Shown here piece after piece: positions 11,757 to 24,490 of a stretch of DNA of 64,000 bases. A model generated the notes under the pieces. The model searched no databases. It saw nothing but the letters and a program-made list of their open reading frames with translations, and was not told the origin of the DNA. Numbering within the stretch: the stretch's first letter is position 1; every line of letters starts with the position of its first letter. Where the stretch lies: the NCBI RefSeq assembly GCF_002994745.2, contig NC_037090.1, positions 17,906,001 to 17,970,000 of the forward strand. Direction: 5' to 3'. Origin of the DNA: Rosa chinensis. Lineage: Eukaryota; Streptophyta; Magnoliopsida; Rosales; Rosaceae. The position numbers and the translations under genes are program-made.

Positions 11757-13132
11757 TGTTAGGGAATTATAATCGCTCCCGTCAAGCTCATATAGTATAC
11801 CGATCGAAAAAGTAAACAAACCACAAGACAAGCAACAAGAGAACACCTATATTTAATGAGGTTCAGCACAAATCCATGCCTACGACCTCCCACGAGATTC
11901 ATGTTGTTCACTATGAGAATAATTACGGTACAAGATATAATTGAGCTAAATCGCCATAACCCAAACTCGAAAGTCTTGTACATCCACACTCATAGAATTT
12001 CTCAAGAACTCAATCCCTCACCTAAAAGCTATACTCACTCTTGACATCTCTACTCCCTTACCCAAGAGATATATACTCTCTTGCCGATGATTGTATGTGG
12101 GGGTGGTAAACCAATTTAACCCTACAATCAAGACAATTAAGAGGTAATAATTGCAACAATAAACGGTAATCATTGCAGCATTCAATACGGCAATCATTGC
12201 CGCCGTAAGTGGCCATTATTGCATGAATAAATACGGTCTTATCTGTGACTTGCCTCCCAAGTCGCTGATGACTTGCCTTGCAAGTTTACTTGCAGCCCAA
12301 GCCGTAAGTCACCTATAAATAGGGACAAAACGATCAGGTATGACATTCAATTCTAATTGAGTCTACTACACTCAACTCAGAAATATACTAACTTAGACAT
12401 AAGAGAGTCTTTTGCACGTACCCCGCCTCCTTGATCCGGCGACGAGGTGAAGTCTCCGCTTCGTCATCATCAAAGTTACAAAGAGAATAGAGGTCATTGC
12501 TTCGTCATCATCAGAGGCACGAAGAGAAGAGAGGTCTCCGCTTTGTCATCATCAGAGGTACGAAGCGAAGAGAGGACTCCGTTTCGTCATCATTGGAGTT
12601 ACGAAGCAAAGAGATGTCTCCGCTCCGTCATCACCCAAGTACGAAGTGAAGGGAATCCTTCGCTCCGTTATCATCAGCAGAGAGAGGTCTCCGCTCCGTT
12701 ATAATTAGAGTATGAAACAAAGAGAAGCCCTCTCTCTGCTACTATCAATGAAGAGAAGTCTCCGCTTCGTTAACCCTAAAGTTAGCGATGGAGAGTAGCC
12801 TCTGCATCGTCGTCATCGAGTCAATGACGAATAGAAGCTTCTCGATTGTTCTTGGTTCAACTCCCGCTCCAGTCCGCATTATTTGGTGAGTCAATATCCT
12901 CTACGAAATTTTTCATCACCAACATCATATCGACCATACGTTGGGTTTATTACCCCTACCCTTTATATATAGGCACTACAATTACAATTCAATTGGTCGT
13001 ATGAAAACCAAGCCTTCTTGTATAGGAGAAAAGATCTTATTAAACTTCGACATGAACCATGTCCAATTAGAAAGTTAAACCAAATCAAACAATGAATTAA
13101 TTTTCCTTATTAATTCTTATCACATCCTAACA
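11757..13132 (-). mobile_element. LTR-like insertion (solo LTR or TRIM) with internal minisatellite
   Basis: The ends are TGTTAGGG at 11757 and CCTAACA at 13132, that is, TG...CA with a short inverted repeat. The insertion lies between two parts of the same DUF4283-type pseudogene. A TATAAATA box sits at 12314-12321 on the + strand, followed by GA-rich repeats. No convincing 5-bp target duplication was found, so exact ends and type are uncertain. No ORF of any element protein was seen. Confidence 0.45.
12448..12838 (+). repeat. Degenerate minisatellite, about 40-bp units
   Basis: Units start (G)TCTCCGCTTCGTCATCAT and end in an ACGAAG(A/C)GAAGAG-like part. About eight to ten copies of 30-45 bp are present. 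They decay gradually toward the right, where only TCTGCATCGTCGTCATC survives. The tract sits just downstream of a TATAAATA box and would be transcribed if that promoter is active. Confidence 0.75.
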
Positions 13133-13134
13133 TC

Positions 13135-13520
13135 AATGACTTTGAAACTTATAACGCATATGAAAATTAACCCTATATCCTTGTTGAATATCAGTCTTGT
13201 CCAATTGCAACACAATCCCTAATGTAGAATCGACCATAAAGGCTACTTCCCCCATAACAGGGTCAGTGGGAGACTGAAAATCTCCACCCACACCGAAATT
13301 GAAGGGATCATAACCAAATTAACCTTTGACAAGCCATTGTACAGAGCCAAAGCCAACATAGACTTGCTGTAAAACCATGGACCACCTTGGACAATGTGAT
13401 CCCTCTCTTTCAGCACTGAAAATTTGAAAACAAATCAATCTCCCTACTCCCGTATAGAAAGGCAACTCTTGAGACCCCAAAAAATGACAACATCCCCATA
13501 AAAACCTTTCTATCAACCTT
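13135..13520 (-). pseudogene. DUF4283 domain fragment (LINE gag-like), frameshifted
   Basis: In shifting frames the - strand shows ERDHIVQGGPWFYSK, then ISVWVEIFSLPLTL, then GIVLQLDKTD. These are the hallmark blocks of DUF4283 in plant LINE-type gag-like proteins. At least one frameshift and stops break it. It continues as the zinc knuckle at 11387-11756 once the intervening insertion is removed. Confidence 0.6.
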
Positions 13521-13689
13521 CTCCTTCGCCGAGAACAATCGACTGACTACCAATTGGTCATAGAATAAGTTAATAGGGTCATCAATTTATTATATATTAG
13601 CCCCATAACAAGGCCCGGTTGCATTTATTATATTATAATTATAATTTTGCATCGAGGGGGGGACATAACACTTGAACTCCGAGCTACAA

Positions 13690-14180
13690 AGAAACAATTA
13701 CAATAATCCTCATAGAGAACATCCCGAATAATAGCAGGAGTCTCATCTATCCAAACATCATCAAAGTAAAACAAACTAGCAAGGTGAGCCAGCTGATCTG
13801 CAACACCATTTGCTTCACGGAAAATATGCCGAATTTTAACTGATTGAAAAGCCAACAAGTAATCTTTACAATCATCTAATACTCAACTTACCTCCGAATA
13901 ATTCTTCTCCTTACTCTAGAGGGCAGCAATTAACAGGGTTGAGTCACTTTCAATATCAACTTCCGACCAACCTTGGTAAATACCAAGAAGAAGACCCGCT
14001 CTACACGCCTCCGCTTCCATATTTAGAGCCGAGTGTGCATGTACAAAGGGTCTAGCAATAGCCGCAATGCCCATATCCAAATCATTTATGACTACCACTC
14101 CAATCCCACCATTACCACTATCTGCACGATAGGCCCCATCGATATTGATCTTGAGCCTACCACTTGGTGGATTCTACCAC
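13690..14180 (-). pseudogene. RNase H-like domain fragment (RVT_3 type), with stops
   Basis: The - strand reads KINIDGAYRADSGNGG (first catalytic Asp), NMEAEACRAGL (Glu), DIESDSTLL (Asp), and further on HIFREANGVADQLAHLA, the C-terminal block of the domain. A TAG and a second stop lie between the third and fourth blocks, so it is a pseudogene. It lies upstream (on the - strand) of the DUF4283 part, the reverse of the order in a LINE, so it belongs to another fragment or a rearranged copy. Confidence 0.65.
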
Positions 14181-14297
14181 TTTGCCACAGGTCTGCGACG
14201 CTTACATTCTGCCTTAGGATGAAGCTTTTGGTACTCTTCAAGATGACAAGCACACCATAACAAGCTAGCTTATCAAAAATCCATGATAAACTTCACT

Positions 14298-14537
14298 TCA
14301 AATCACGACCCTTCTTTAGTTGGCACCATAATAGGTTAGTTGTTGGGGGCTTTGATGCGTATAATCGTGTTCATTTTCGATTTGACATCTACATGATCGT
14401 GCGTCGTCGTGTTTGCTTCAAATCACGAACCATCTTTAGTTGGCACCATAACAAGTTAGTTGTTGGGGGCTTTGATACATATAATCGAGTTCATTTTCGA
14501 TTTGACATTCACATGATTGTGCGTCGTCGTGTTTGCT
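14298..14537 (+). repeat. Tandem duplication, 2 x 120 bp
   Basis: Sequence 14298-14417 is repeated at 14418-14537 with an exact 120-bp offset and only a handful of substitutions (for example GATGCGTATAATCGTG against GATACATATAATCGAG). No ORF spans it. Confidence 0.85.
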
Positions 14538-15389
14538 TTGCGACAAAGTGTCCTATCCGTCCAGGCTAGCTAGGTATACAACACTATTCAACATGCTCTT
14601 TTAGAAAAAGATAGATAAACAGAGAAAACATCTGATCAATTATCAGGTAAAGACAAATGAGCGAGTCAACGCTAAATTTAATAAGATGTGGTTAAAGTAT
14701 CTGATGAGATAAAATTCGTTTAAGATTCACACCGAAACAAAAATTACCAAAATGGAGATCCAGACAAAAGCTTTCGATCTAGAATGATGGTAATGATGCT
14801 CAAAAAAATTCATAGTAAAACGTCACTTTCCTTTTCATGATTACCATAATTTGCACAGAATGATGCTTATGGGGAAAGCATGGAGAGAGGGAGAGAGAGA
14901 GAGGGAGAGAGAGAGAGAGAGGGAGAGTACATTGAATAATGCAAATAAGCTGTCCCTGGCAGCCGTTCAGCTCATTGGATCCTCACCAAGATACATTGAA
15001 CCCTTCCATTCCTGTGTGATTAAACCAACAAAAAATCTATGAATGTACCCGAATTAGCTTAATTAATTACCACCTAACACTCCCTAATCTCCCCCAATCC
15101 AATTTAATAAGCCAAACAGAAAATGAAAACCCGAAATTCTTGACCAACTCGAGCGTGTGAAGGAAAAAAAAAATTTTAGGAGAGCCCCTGGGCCCCACAG
15201 GAAAGAGCAATTAGGAATTAAATAATTGTTAAGTGAGAAATTACAATTACGCCACCGAATGTAACCTGACCACCACCGCTTTAGCTTTTTCCCTCTCTTC
15301 TCTCTCTCCGACAGTGTGGAAATTCTAGAGAGAGAAAAATTCAGACCATTTCTGAAGGATTGAGCTCTTTCCTCTTTGTTTTTTCAACG
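14538..15389. other. Spacer and CTR1 promoter region, with (GA)n tract
   Basis: AT-rich spacer. A (GA)n/GGGAGA microsatellite lies at about 14881-14927. Near the gene, TTTTCCCTCTCTTCTCTCTCTCC at about 15290-15310 is a typical CT-rich plant leader start. No gene was seen. Confidence 0.4.
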
Positions 15390-15422
15390 ATGGCGGGTTT
15401 AAGGGAATCTAGGGTTTTGTGA
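15390..15422 (+). CDS. Upstream ORF in the CTR1 leader (10 codons)
   Basis: ATG at 15390 and TGA ending at 15422 encode MAGLRESRVL. It stops 34 nt before the CTR1 ATG. The context ACGATGG is good (G at +4, A at -3). It could lower CTR1 translation. There is no proof of use, and a 10-residue peptide has no recognisable family. Confidence 0.4.
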   Translation: MAGLRESRVL

Positions 15423-15456
15423 CGGAGCGATTACTCCAATAATAATAATAATTCCG

Positions 15457-18400
15457 ATGGAAATGCCCGGTAGGAGATCGAACTACACGCTTCTCAGCCA
15501 AGTCCCCGACGATCACTTCGCTGCGGCGACGGCGACGTCGTTTTACGAGTCGGAGGGGAAGAACAACAATAATAAGGCGAAGGGGGATAGCAGAGGGTTT
15601 GATTGGGAAACGGGAGGCGGCGAGTACCGGGCGGCGCCGGCGAATCGGATCGGAAACGTGTACTCGTCGGTCGGATTGCAGCGGCAGTCGAGCGGGAGCA
15701 GCTTCGGAGAGAGCTCGCTGTCCGGCGAGTACTACGCGCCGACTCTGTCGACCACGGCGGCGAATGAGATTGACGGATTCGGGTACGTCAACGACGACGG
15801 GTTTAAAACCGGCGGAGGAGGCGGTGAGTTCAGAGGGAAAGGAGGAGGGATGGATGGGGGTGTGGGCCCCCCCGGAGGTTCGTCGTCGGGGAAGAGCTGG
15901 GCGCAGCAGACTGAGGAGAGTTATCAGCTGCAGTTGGCTTTGGCGCTTCGGCTCTCGTCGGAAGCCACTTGCGCCGATGATCCTAATTTCTTGGATCCAG
16001 TGCCGGATGAATCTTCGTCGAGGTTGTCCAGCTCTGCCGATGCAGTTTCGCATCGATTTTGGGTATGTTTTACTGTGCTTTTCATCCTCCTATGGAGTTT
16101 CTTTTACTATTGATATTTTTAGCTGTTTTTGAATTGCGTCAATAGACTTGGTTGTGTTGAATTGAGTCAATGGAGTTGCTTGTTTTGAATTGAGTCAATG
16201 GACTTGCTCAATTTGAATTGCGGAAATGGACTTGCTCATTTTGCATGAGTTCATTAGATGGTTGCTTTCATTTTCGTGTCATTTGAGCTGAATGCTTAGT
16301 GCTTGGTATTCTTAAAAGCTTAAAACTGTTTAAAAGCTCGAAAGTGTATAATGTAGTGACCTGGTAAGAGGGCGCCATATTTGTTTTGGAAATGCATTGC
16401 CTCGTGTCAGAAGTTTGCTTTCGTATGGGTATCAAATGTTCTTAGGCATGAAACCTGGAGGGTCTTCCAAACACCATGTTTGAATGCACTCCAGTTTTGG
16501 CCCCAAACCGAGATGTCAAGCTGGCCTTGTATGAACTAGGACAGTTGAAGAGCCATAGATACAGTGACTTAAGAATCATGTCATTATCATACTAATAATT
16601 TAATCATCGTTAGTGCCCTACCATTGCAATCCTTTTAGAGGCTCCACAGCAAACAAGAAAGCCTTGTTCTCCATGGAACTAGTTTTCTTCCACAACCTAG
16701 CCTATTCCTCGAGCTAGCGATAGATTACTGAACAATGTATTACTTCAATCAAACCAAATAGGCATTTCTTACAGTATCTACTGCATTCTACCTTTAAGAA
16801 AATATTTATTTTGTTGTGTGATTCTCACGACCTCACGTAGTTACACTTCAGTTCGATGAGTGTTTACTTAACATTCTTAAAGTAAAACTAAAGCAAGAAA
16901 GTCAAAAACAGTCGTGAAAGAAAAAATGGTCAGCAATAGATGCAAGTCTAATGCATCTTTGGGTCTTCCTTTTCATTATCTGGGATGTATGTTAATGGAA
17001 GAGGCTTTCACTTAATGAAATCATTTGTCATGGTTAAGTTGGCTTTCTATTGTGAATGCAATTGCAATGTGTATATACCGTATATATTTTATGTATATGT
17101 GTGTGTACACACACACACACACATGTATAATGCCCCTGCATATACGAGAGCAATTCTCTCTTGTCAGACTGACAGACAATCTGATAGTTATGGTCTTAGA
17201 CTTGGGATCAAAGTTGTTGGTTAGGACAGAATTAAATTTGTCTCAAGATGCAGTCTTGATTCACAGCCCAACAGCATAACATGTCAAATGTCTGACAAGA
17301 GGTACACGTGTGAGCACACTAGGAGGTATACACATCGGTAAGCTAATGAAGTTTAAGAAGTGCTTGAAAAAAATGTTGATCATCCCAATTGTTTATGTTG
17401 TGTTGTAACATATGAAATTTTACTATCCTATTGGTATAATGTGCATCAGGTGAATGGCTGTCTGTCATACTTTGACAAAGTGCCTGATGGGTTTTACCTT
17501 ATTCATGGGATAGATTCGTATGTATGGTCTATGTGCACTGATGTGCAAGAGAGTGGTCGTATACCATCAATTGAATCACTAAAATCTGTTGATCCTGGTA
17601 CTGGATCTTCCATAGAAGTGGTCTTAATCGATCGACGTAGTGATCCCAGCTTAAAGGAGCTTCAAAATAGGGTCCTCAGCATTTCTTATGCTTGCATAAC
17701 CACGACAGAGATTGTTGATCAGCTGGCAAAGCTTGTATGCAGCCGTATGGGGTAAGCTGTTTGTACCTTCTGTCTACATCTTTTTCGAACATCTCTGTCT
17801 GGCATTCATACCTAATCAAGTTTTTATTGCTGTCACAAGGGGTTCAGCATCTGTAGGAGAGGCTGAATTTTTCTCCATATGGAGGGAGAGCAGTGATGAT
17901 CTAAAAGATTGCTTAGGATCTGTAGTTGTTCCAATCGGCAGCCTTTCTATTGGCCTCTGTAGACATCGTGCTTTATTATTCAAGGTAAGGTTCCAATTTA
18001 ATATAGCATGTCATTACCAACTACCAAGTATTTTTAGTGTAATCCGTTTTGTTCTTTAGTTATTGCCTACACTATTTTAGAACACGCTCTTTATCAACTA
18101 TCATTTAGGAAATCTAAAAAATACCATCACTATAAACAATTTCAACTATATATTTTAAGTCAAGGATAATATTATCTAGTCACCGCCACTTTCATTTGAC
18201 CTCTATTCTATTAATCATATTTGCAAACACATCTTGTGTGTATTCCATCTAATCATTGTTATTATTATTTTATAAGAAACAGAGATTTTGTAGAAAGATG
18301 GAATTATTCTATCTTAGTTTAATCATTAATAAAACTATTTGTTGTTGTTGGTAATTGTTAAATAAGATTCTAATTTTCATATCAAATATGCTCCTTTTTT

Positions 18401-21400
18401 GTTTTATCAGAATTGATAGAACTTTTAACCCTTAATATATAAATGATAATCTTTGTTGGTGAATTGTTATTATATGATTTATTCAAGCTTCATGTGTAAT
18501 CTTGAAGGTTCTAGCTGACACAATTGACCTACCGTGCCGAATTGCCAAAGGCTGTAAATATTGTACAAGAGATGATGCTTCCTCTTGTCTTGTTCGTTTT
18601 GGTATTGACAGGTATGGTATCTGTCAAAATTTTTTACAGTAATGCAATTTAGTTTTTAGACTCCATGGTGTGTAACTGCAGGAGTCATGCAAGTTACCAC
18701 ATGACAACAACTCTATACTTGATAAGTTGTTTGTGATTCTTGGATGCGTTTAGGTTTCTTTTTTGTGGTGATAGTCTAACCCAAAATGTAAAATTTGTCT
18801 GTAACATGTATATATAGGAAACAAATCACGAACAAATTACAGATGAAAATAATTTTTCTATATTTGGGCTTTGGAGAATGGGGTTGGTCTTCATTTTATT
18901 GCCTTGTGTTATGGCATTGGTAGAGACGTCTGACATGGTACAGTGTTTCACTCCAGGGAATTGTTAGTTGATTTGATTGGGAATCCAGGTTGCTTATGTG
19001 AGCCTGATTCCTTGCTCAATGGTCCATCATCCATCTCAATTTCTTCACCGCTGCGATTTCCAAGACTCAGAACAGTTGAACCTACCATTGATTTCAGGTC
19101 ACTGGCCAAACAGTACTTCTCGGACTGTCAGTTGCTTAATCTTGTATTCGATGAAGCTCCGGCAGGTGATTGTTTGATCTCAAATCATTAATATAGAGAT
19201 ACATTATAGTGGTTACATAGGTGTTTACTCTAGAGTGAAGATTTAGTTTCCACTGTTACTATCTGCTTAGCATAATCCCAGCGTGGAGGAGGTTCTTGTC
19301 TGCAACTTTTTTCTTTTCAATGAAGGAAAAGAATGCATCATCTCAAGGTCTTTCAACTATATCTTTCAAAGAGAAATATATGTCTGCATTCATGCAAATG
19401 GTAGTGTTGAACGATTTTGAGTTGGAAATGAGTTTCTGTTGTGCCTCTGCATACAGTTCTGCATGCTTTGCTTGTGTTTACAACTTGGTATTTATCTAAT
19501 ATAAATTACAACAATTCGATAGTTCATTATTGGTTAAGCCTTTGCATATAATTCTAACTATGTTGAGGTTGTGGCGATCTTGTTTTTGTGTAAGTAGTTA
19601 GTGATCTCTCGTAACAATTCTGTTTCATATATTGTTACTTTTATCATCACAGGAAGTGCTGGTGATGAGGACAATAAAGGATTCTCTATGTATCCTAAGC
19701 AGAAGTTTACAGATGGAAACAACCTCTTTCTGGTTTCAGGTCTTGGTGATGACACTTCTATGCATGTTGACGATCGGAATCCCCAGTTCCTTAAATCATT
19801 TAATCCTTCTCAGAACATTGTACACCAACAAACAGTATTAAAAGATCAAATCCCCCTAAAGCGTATACCACCTATAGGACATAGAGATATTTCAAGGTTG
19901 GATACAAGTAAGGACTCGAGGTTTGGTGAGGGACTTCAAGTGGTTCCTAGTAAACCAAATAAAGAGCTGACTCTCGATGTGGATGATTTGGACATTCCAT
20001 GGAGTGACCTTGTACTGAAGGAGAGAATCGGTGCAGGTAATTTACCGTCTTGCCCAGTTATCATGTGGCGTACACAATGAAAGTCATGATATGTTTTTCA
20101 TGCATTCAATGCGGTCCTTAGAAGTAAGGTCTTATGAGGCTGTAAAATCTGACATTGTGCATTTGCAGGTTCTTTTGGAACTGTTCATCGTGCTGATTGG
20201 CATGGCTCTGTAAGCACCTAATTCATTCATACTCTGCCATTGTAAAATCTAATTGTATGATTTATTTATAACACTTAAATATTGCATATTTAAGGATGTT
20301 GCTGTGAAGATTCTTATGGAGCAAGAATTTCATGCTGAACGCTTTAATGAGTTCTTGAGGGAGGTATGTAGTGGCAAAATCTGTGGTAGAATTTAGGGTT
20401 TAAGACATAACTAACTGCAGTTTGAGCATTTTTGTCTTTATTTGGAATTAAGTTTCACCTCTTTTTTTGTCAGGTTGCAATTATGAAACGCCTGCGGCAT
20501 CCAAATATTGTGCTGTTTATGGGTGCAGTTACAAAGCCCCCAAACTTGTCCATAGTCACAGAATATCTATCAAGGTTTGTGATCCCCTCTTACAGCCACC
20601 CTTCCTCCCAGCCCCAACATAAACAGTAAAAATTGAAATCCTACAAATGGAAACTTACATGCCTATTAAACATTTATACCACTTTACGAGCTTTTAATCC
20701 AAACTGCAGAGGGAGCTTGTATAGGCTGTTGCATAAACCTGGCCCAATACTGGATGAGAGGCGCCGGTTGTATATGGCTCATGATGTGGTGCGCATCTGA
20801 AGACTACATGATTGTTATTTGATCTTTTCCTATTTGTCTAAGTTTCAATTTAAAGTTTTCTGCTTTATGATTTGAAATTGTTTCATACAGGCAAAGGGGA
20901 TGAATTATCTTCATAGGCGGAATCCTCCCATTGTTCATCGAGATTTAAAATCACCAAACCTTTTGGTTGACAAAAAGTATACTGTGAAGGTATGTTCTGA
21001 GCTGACCAACATATAGTTTGCTTAAGATTGGTGTTTGGGATGGATTGTCAATGTCGATTTAATTGGGTAATACATAGGTGAATTGATCTTGCTGCTTTAT
21101 GGGTTTTTGCTCAAACTCTTTTTTTTTTTTTTCGTTTGGCTTGTTAAATCTTTGTGGCGTAAGTACTTTTGTGTGTATGCTTAGTGCAATATTAACAATT
21201 TCCTCAAACCATATAGGTTTGTGATTTTGGTCTTTCCCGATTAAAGGCCAACACCTTTCTTTCATCAAAATCAGCTGCAGGGACTGTAAGTTCTCTTAAA
21301 CTACGCAACAGACTTCACCATTTTAAGGTGGCTTTATATATTTCATTAAATTAAAAATGAAACCCTATTCTCTTGTTAGCCTGAATGGATGGCACCAGAA

Positions 21401-22030
21401 GTCCTGCGTGATGAACCATCAAATGAGAAGTCAGATGTTTACAGTTTTGGTGTAATATTGTGGGAACTTGCAACATTGCAACAGCCCTGGGGTAATTTGA
21501 ATCCAGCGCAGGTTTGTCTTTTAAGCAATATGATGAATGTTAACACCCATACATACAACATTCAGTGATGTTGCTCTTATAGATTAGAAAGAATATCTAC
21601 AAGAGCTGATGGCTATAATAACGCTTCCAAATAATTTTTTACAGTTCTTCATTTGAGAATATTACAGAATGGTGTTTCTCGTATTACCCTTGCTTGAACT
21701 CTTATACCCTGATGATATTCAGTTTTTCTATACAACGTTGTAGGTTGTGGCAGCTGTTGGTTTTAAGAACAAAAGGCTTGAGATTCCACGTGATTTGAAT
21801 CCTCAAGTGGCTTCTATAATTGAGGCTTGCTGGGCCAAGTGAGTTTTAGATTCTAATTTGTATATTAAACTACACTCCTCAAATAACTACTTTTTCATTA
21901 ACAACAAAGATCATGCTGCAGTGAGCCCTGGAAACGACCTTCATTTGCTAGTATCATGGAATCTTTGAGGCCATTGATTAAAGCTCCCACACCTCAACCT
22001 AGTCATGCAGACATGCCGATACTCACCTGA
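15457..22030 (+). CDS. CTR1: CTR1 Raf-like Ser/Thr kinase, negative regulator of ethylene response
   Basis: Works with ethylene receptors at the ER and phosphorylates EIN2 when ethylene is absent. Exons: 15457-16062, 17450-17751, 17840-17984, 18508-18611, 18957-19165, 19653-20036, 20169-20209, 20295-20363, 20474-20574, 20710-20788, 20891-20989, 21217-21285, 21380-21511, 21744-21838, 21922-22030. These give 2,544 nt and 847 residues, close to Arabidopsis CTR1 (821). The start [15 protein letters not shown] is diagnostic, as are [17 protein letters not shown] and [16 protein letters not shown]. Then comes the EDR1/CTR1 N-terminal regulatory domain, roughly residues 165-410. Kinase residues: glycine loop GAGSFG at 581-586, Lys602 in [12 protein letters not shown] at 696-703 (Asp698), DFG at 716-718, and GTPEWMAPE. 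All catalytic residues are present and no frame break was seen. The acceptor of exon 2 follows a 1.4-kb intron. Confidence 0.97.
16131..16242 (+). repeat. 4 x 28-bp minisatellite in CTR1 intron 1
   Basis: Four units start at 16131, 16159, 16187 and 16215. Each reads GAATTG, then (C/A)G(T/G)(C/A)AAT(A/G)GA, then (C/G)TTG. The period is exactly 28 bp. The tract lies 68 bp inside the first intron. Confidence 0.85.
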
Positions 22031-24482
22031 ATGGGTCAACACTTACGAAGAGTCTTATTCATGCACATAATACAGCATTCTTTTAGATTTGATGTCTGGC
22101 AGGATTACATGCTGTTCATAGTCTCGGGTATGCCTAAACTTCCACTTCAGTTTTCTAACATGAGTCTTACCCCAGCATTGCACTGTTGAAGGCTAGGTAT
22201 CCTAAGTTTGGAAGAAAAATCAAGGTGGGGATCTTGTACAGCTATAAGATTTCAACCTACATGCACTTCAAGATTAACCTAGTACATTTCGTGCCAAGGA
22301 TACCTTAGATAAATTTTGGTTTAGGTATAGGTTTTGAGGGCTTGCAAAACCTTCCATTTACTCTGCGATATCTACACTCCCAAGTGTTATTTTTGTCTTT
22401 CTTTTTACTTTGCCTGGTTAATTTTTTGTATACTGAACTGACGTGTTGATATCTGATGTACATTCTGTATAACTGGTTGCAGAGTCATTGTACATTACTG
22501 TTCTTATCGCCAATTGAGAATTCTGATTCTTTATGCAAATCAAGGACTAAAGTGCCCATGGTGTCTGCATTGCCATCCCTACTGATATTCCTACAAAAAG
22601 ATCATTCTATAACATCATCTTGGGGAAGTTGTATAATTTATATTCATAAGTTTGCATGTAGAAAAAAAGTGTCACTAGCTATAGAATCAGACAGCAGCTT
22701 TCCCAGCATGGTACCCAACTTGTGCTAGTCTTTTTCACTTTGTGTGAAATGTGAAAGGTAGCCAAATTTTTTAGCGGTTTCTATTTTGCCCCCCAAGTGC
22801 AATTGAAGAAAACTATAGGAAAGCTGATACATACCTTTAGCAGTTGAGTATTCGCTGAAGAGTAGATGTAATGTAGGAGCAAGTTATACATGATAAGTGG
22901 GGCGAAGTGCCTGGCTAATTAGCAGCAAATTCTTTGTAATTTTTAGTAAAATCTATTGATCACCTTCGGTGAATTTAGAGCATTGGTTTCTAGAATTTTC
23001 GTTTTGCTTGCTAGGGAGACCAAACAAGTCTACTATTATGTATTATCTTATAATACGATATAACCAGCAGGCCAAGCAAGGGTATCAACTGTAGATGGTT
23101 GACAACTTTGGCATTGAAAGTTTTATTATATCATTATTTGTTCCTCCTAAGTTGTACTTGAATAAGATTTTTTTAATAAGTCTCTAAGTTTTGCCCCGTT
23201 CTCTCTTTTGGTGAGGGAGGGTGGGGGAGGGGGAGATCTCTCTTGGGAGCTAGACGTAGTCGCTGTCGCTGCCCATGCCTCCAGAGTTGGAGTTGCCGCC
23301 TATGTGGAGACTATGACAGCGCGTTCCAGCTGAACCGCACAGTCATGACGCCGGGTCGTGAAGCCGTGAAAGATGGGGAGGGAGATCTCAGAAATGGAGA
23401 TCTATTCGGGGAGCCCAATGAATACGGAGAGCGAGCAAATTTGTAACTAAATAGTTTATGTTATTACAAAATTGTCATTTTACTTTGTTTTTCAATGATC
23501 ACTCTTCTTTTATTTTAGGTTAAATGGGCTGATGGGAAAGTGTTTTTTTTTTTAGTTGGGTGAGAAGGAAAACTTATTTCTAGGATGGATTTACGAGCTA
23601 AGGACCCTAAATAAAAATAGAGAGTAATGTTCACACGGTCAGAACAATCAAGGATTTTGCGGTTACTCACTAAATCAAGGGTTGAGATTAAAAGAAGCAA
23701 TAGTAAGTGTTTTAATCTCAAACTGTTAAAATTAAATTGAAGGGTCAGTGACCACAAAATTTTTGATTATCTGGTGATCGTGTAATCATTACTAAATAAA
23801 TAGATATCATGTACGTAGTGCTTCAAGTAGATATGCCTACTTTTAAAAAAGTTTTTTTAATTTGTAATCTAATTTGCTAGAACATATTAATATGTAAATC
23901 TAACTTTGCCACCAACTTACAACATTACTCCTATATATACAATTGAGAAGTAACTATGGTTAACAGTGAAATTAAACACAGTTAAATGTGAGCCAAATCA
24001 TGAACTATTAAATGTGAGACAATGTTAAGGATTCTGCTATACATACTGTCAACCATCCTAAAACCAATCATGGGTTGGTTTGCACATTACTGTCAATCTT
24101 GCTTGCACTGTTCCTAACTATATGTGACGTTGCTATTAATGCACAAGTGCATGTTAACATCACTAATGATGTGGTTCCAATGGGTGTATCTCAACATTCA
24201 TTGTAAAACGCATAAGCACGACTTTGGTGGTCTGGTGATCCCCTATGGATCATACTTCGTATTTGTTTTTTCACCAAGCGTCATTTGGAGGAATATTAAA
24301 TTGGAATGCTATGCCAAATAGAATGGTATAGTTCACATATTGCTTGCATACAACCAAAAGAGTCCAAGTTCGGTATTAAACAAGTATTGTAGATCAGGAT
24401 TTCGTTTGTGGAAGTTAAGGCACATTGAGGCGTGTTGTTTTAACTACGATACAAGAGATTTTGATTGCCTTCCATGGCCATA
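22031..24482. other. CTR1 3' UTR (first about 0.9 kb) and spacer
   Basis: The sequence up to about 22990 is T-rich and looks like 3' UTR, possibly with an intron. A GC-richer island at 23200-23440 (GGTGAGGGAGGGTGGGGG) has only short frames. I see no further gene or repeat that I can support. Confidence 0.35.
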
Positions 24483-24490
24483 GTTGTTGA

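Noticed and set aside
11757..13132. Claim of a confirmed solo LTR
   Set aside because: The TG...CA ends are good, but the flanks TTACT and TCAAT do not match as a duplication, so it is listed only as LTR-like.
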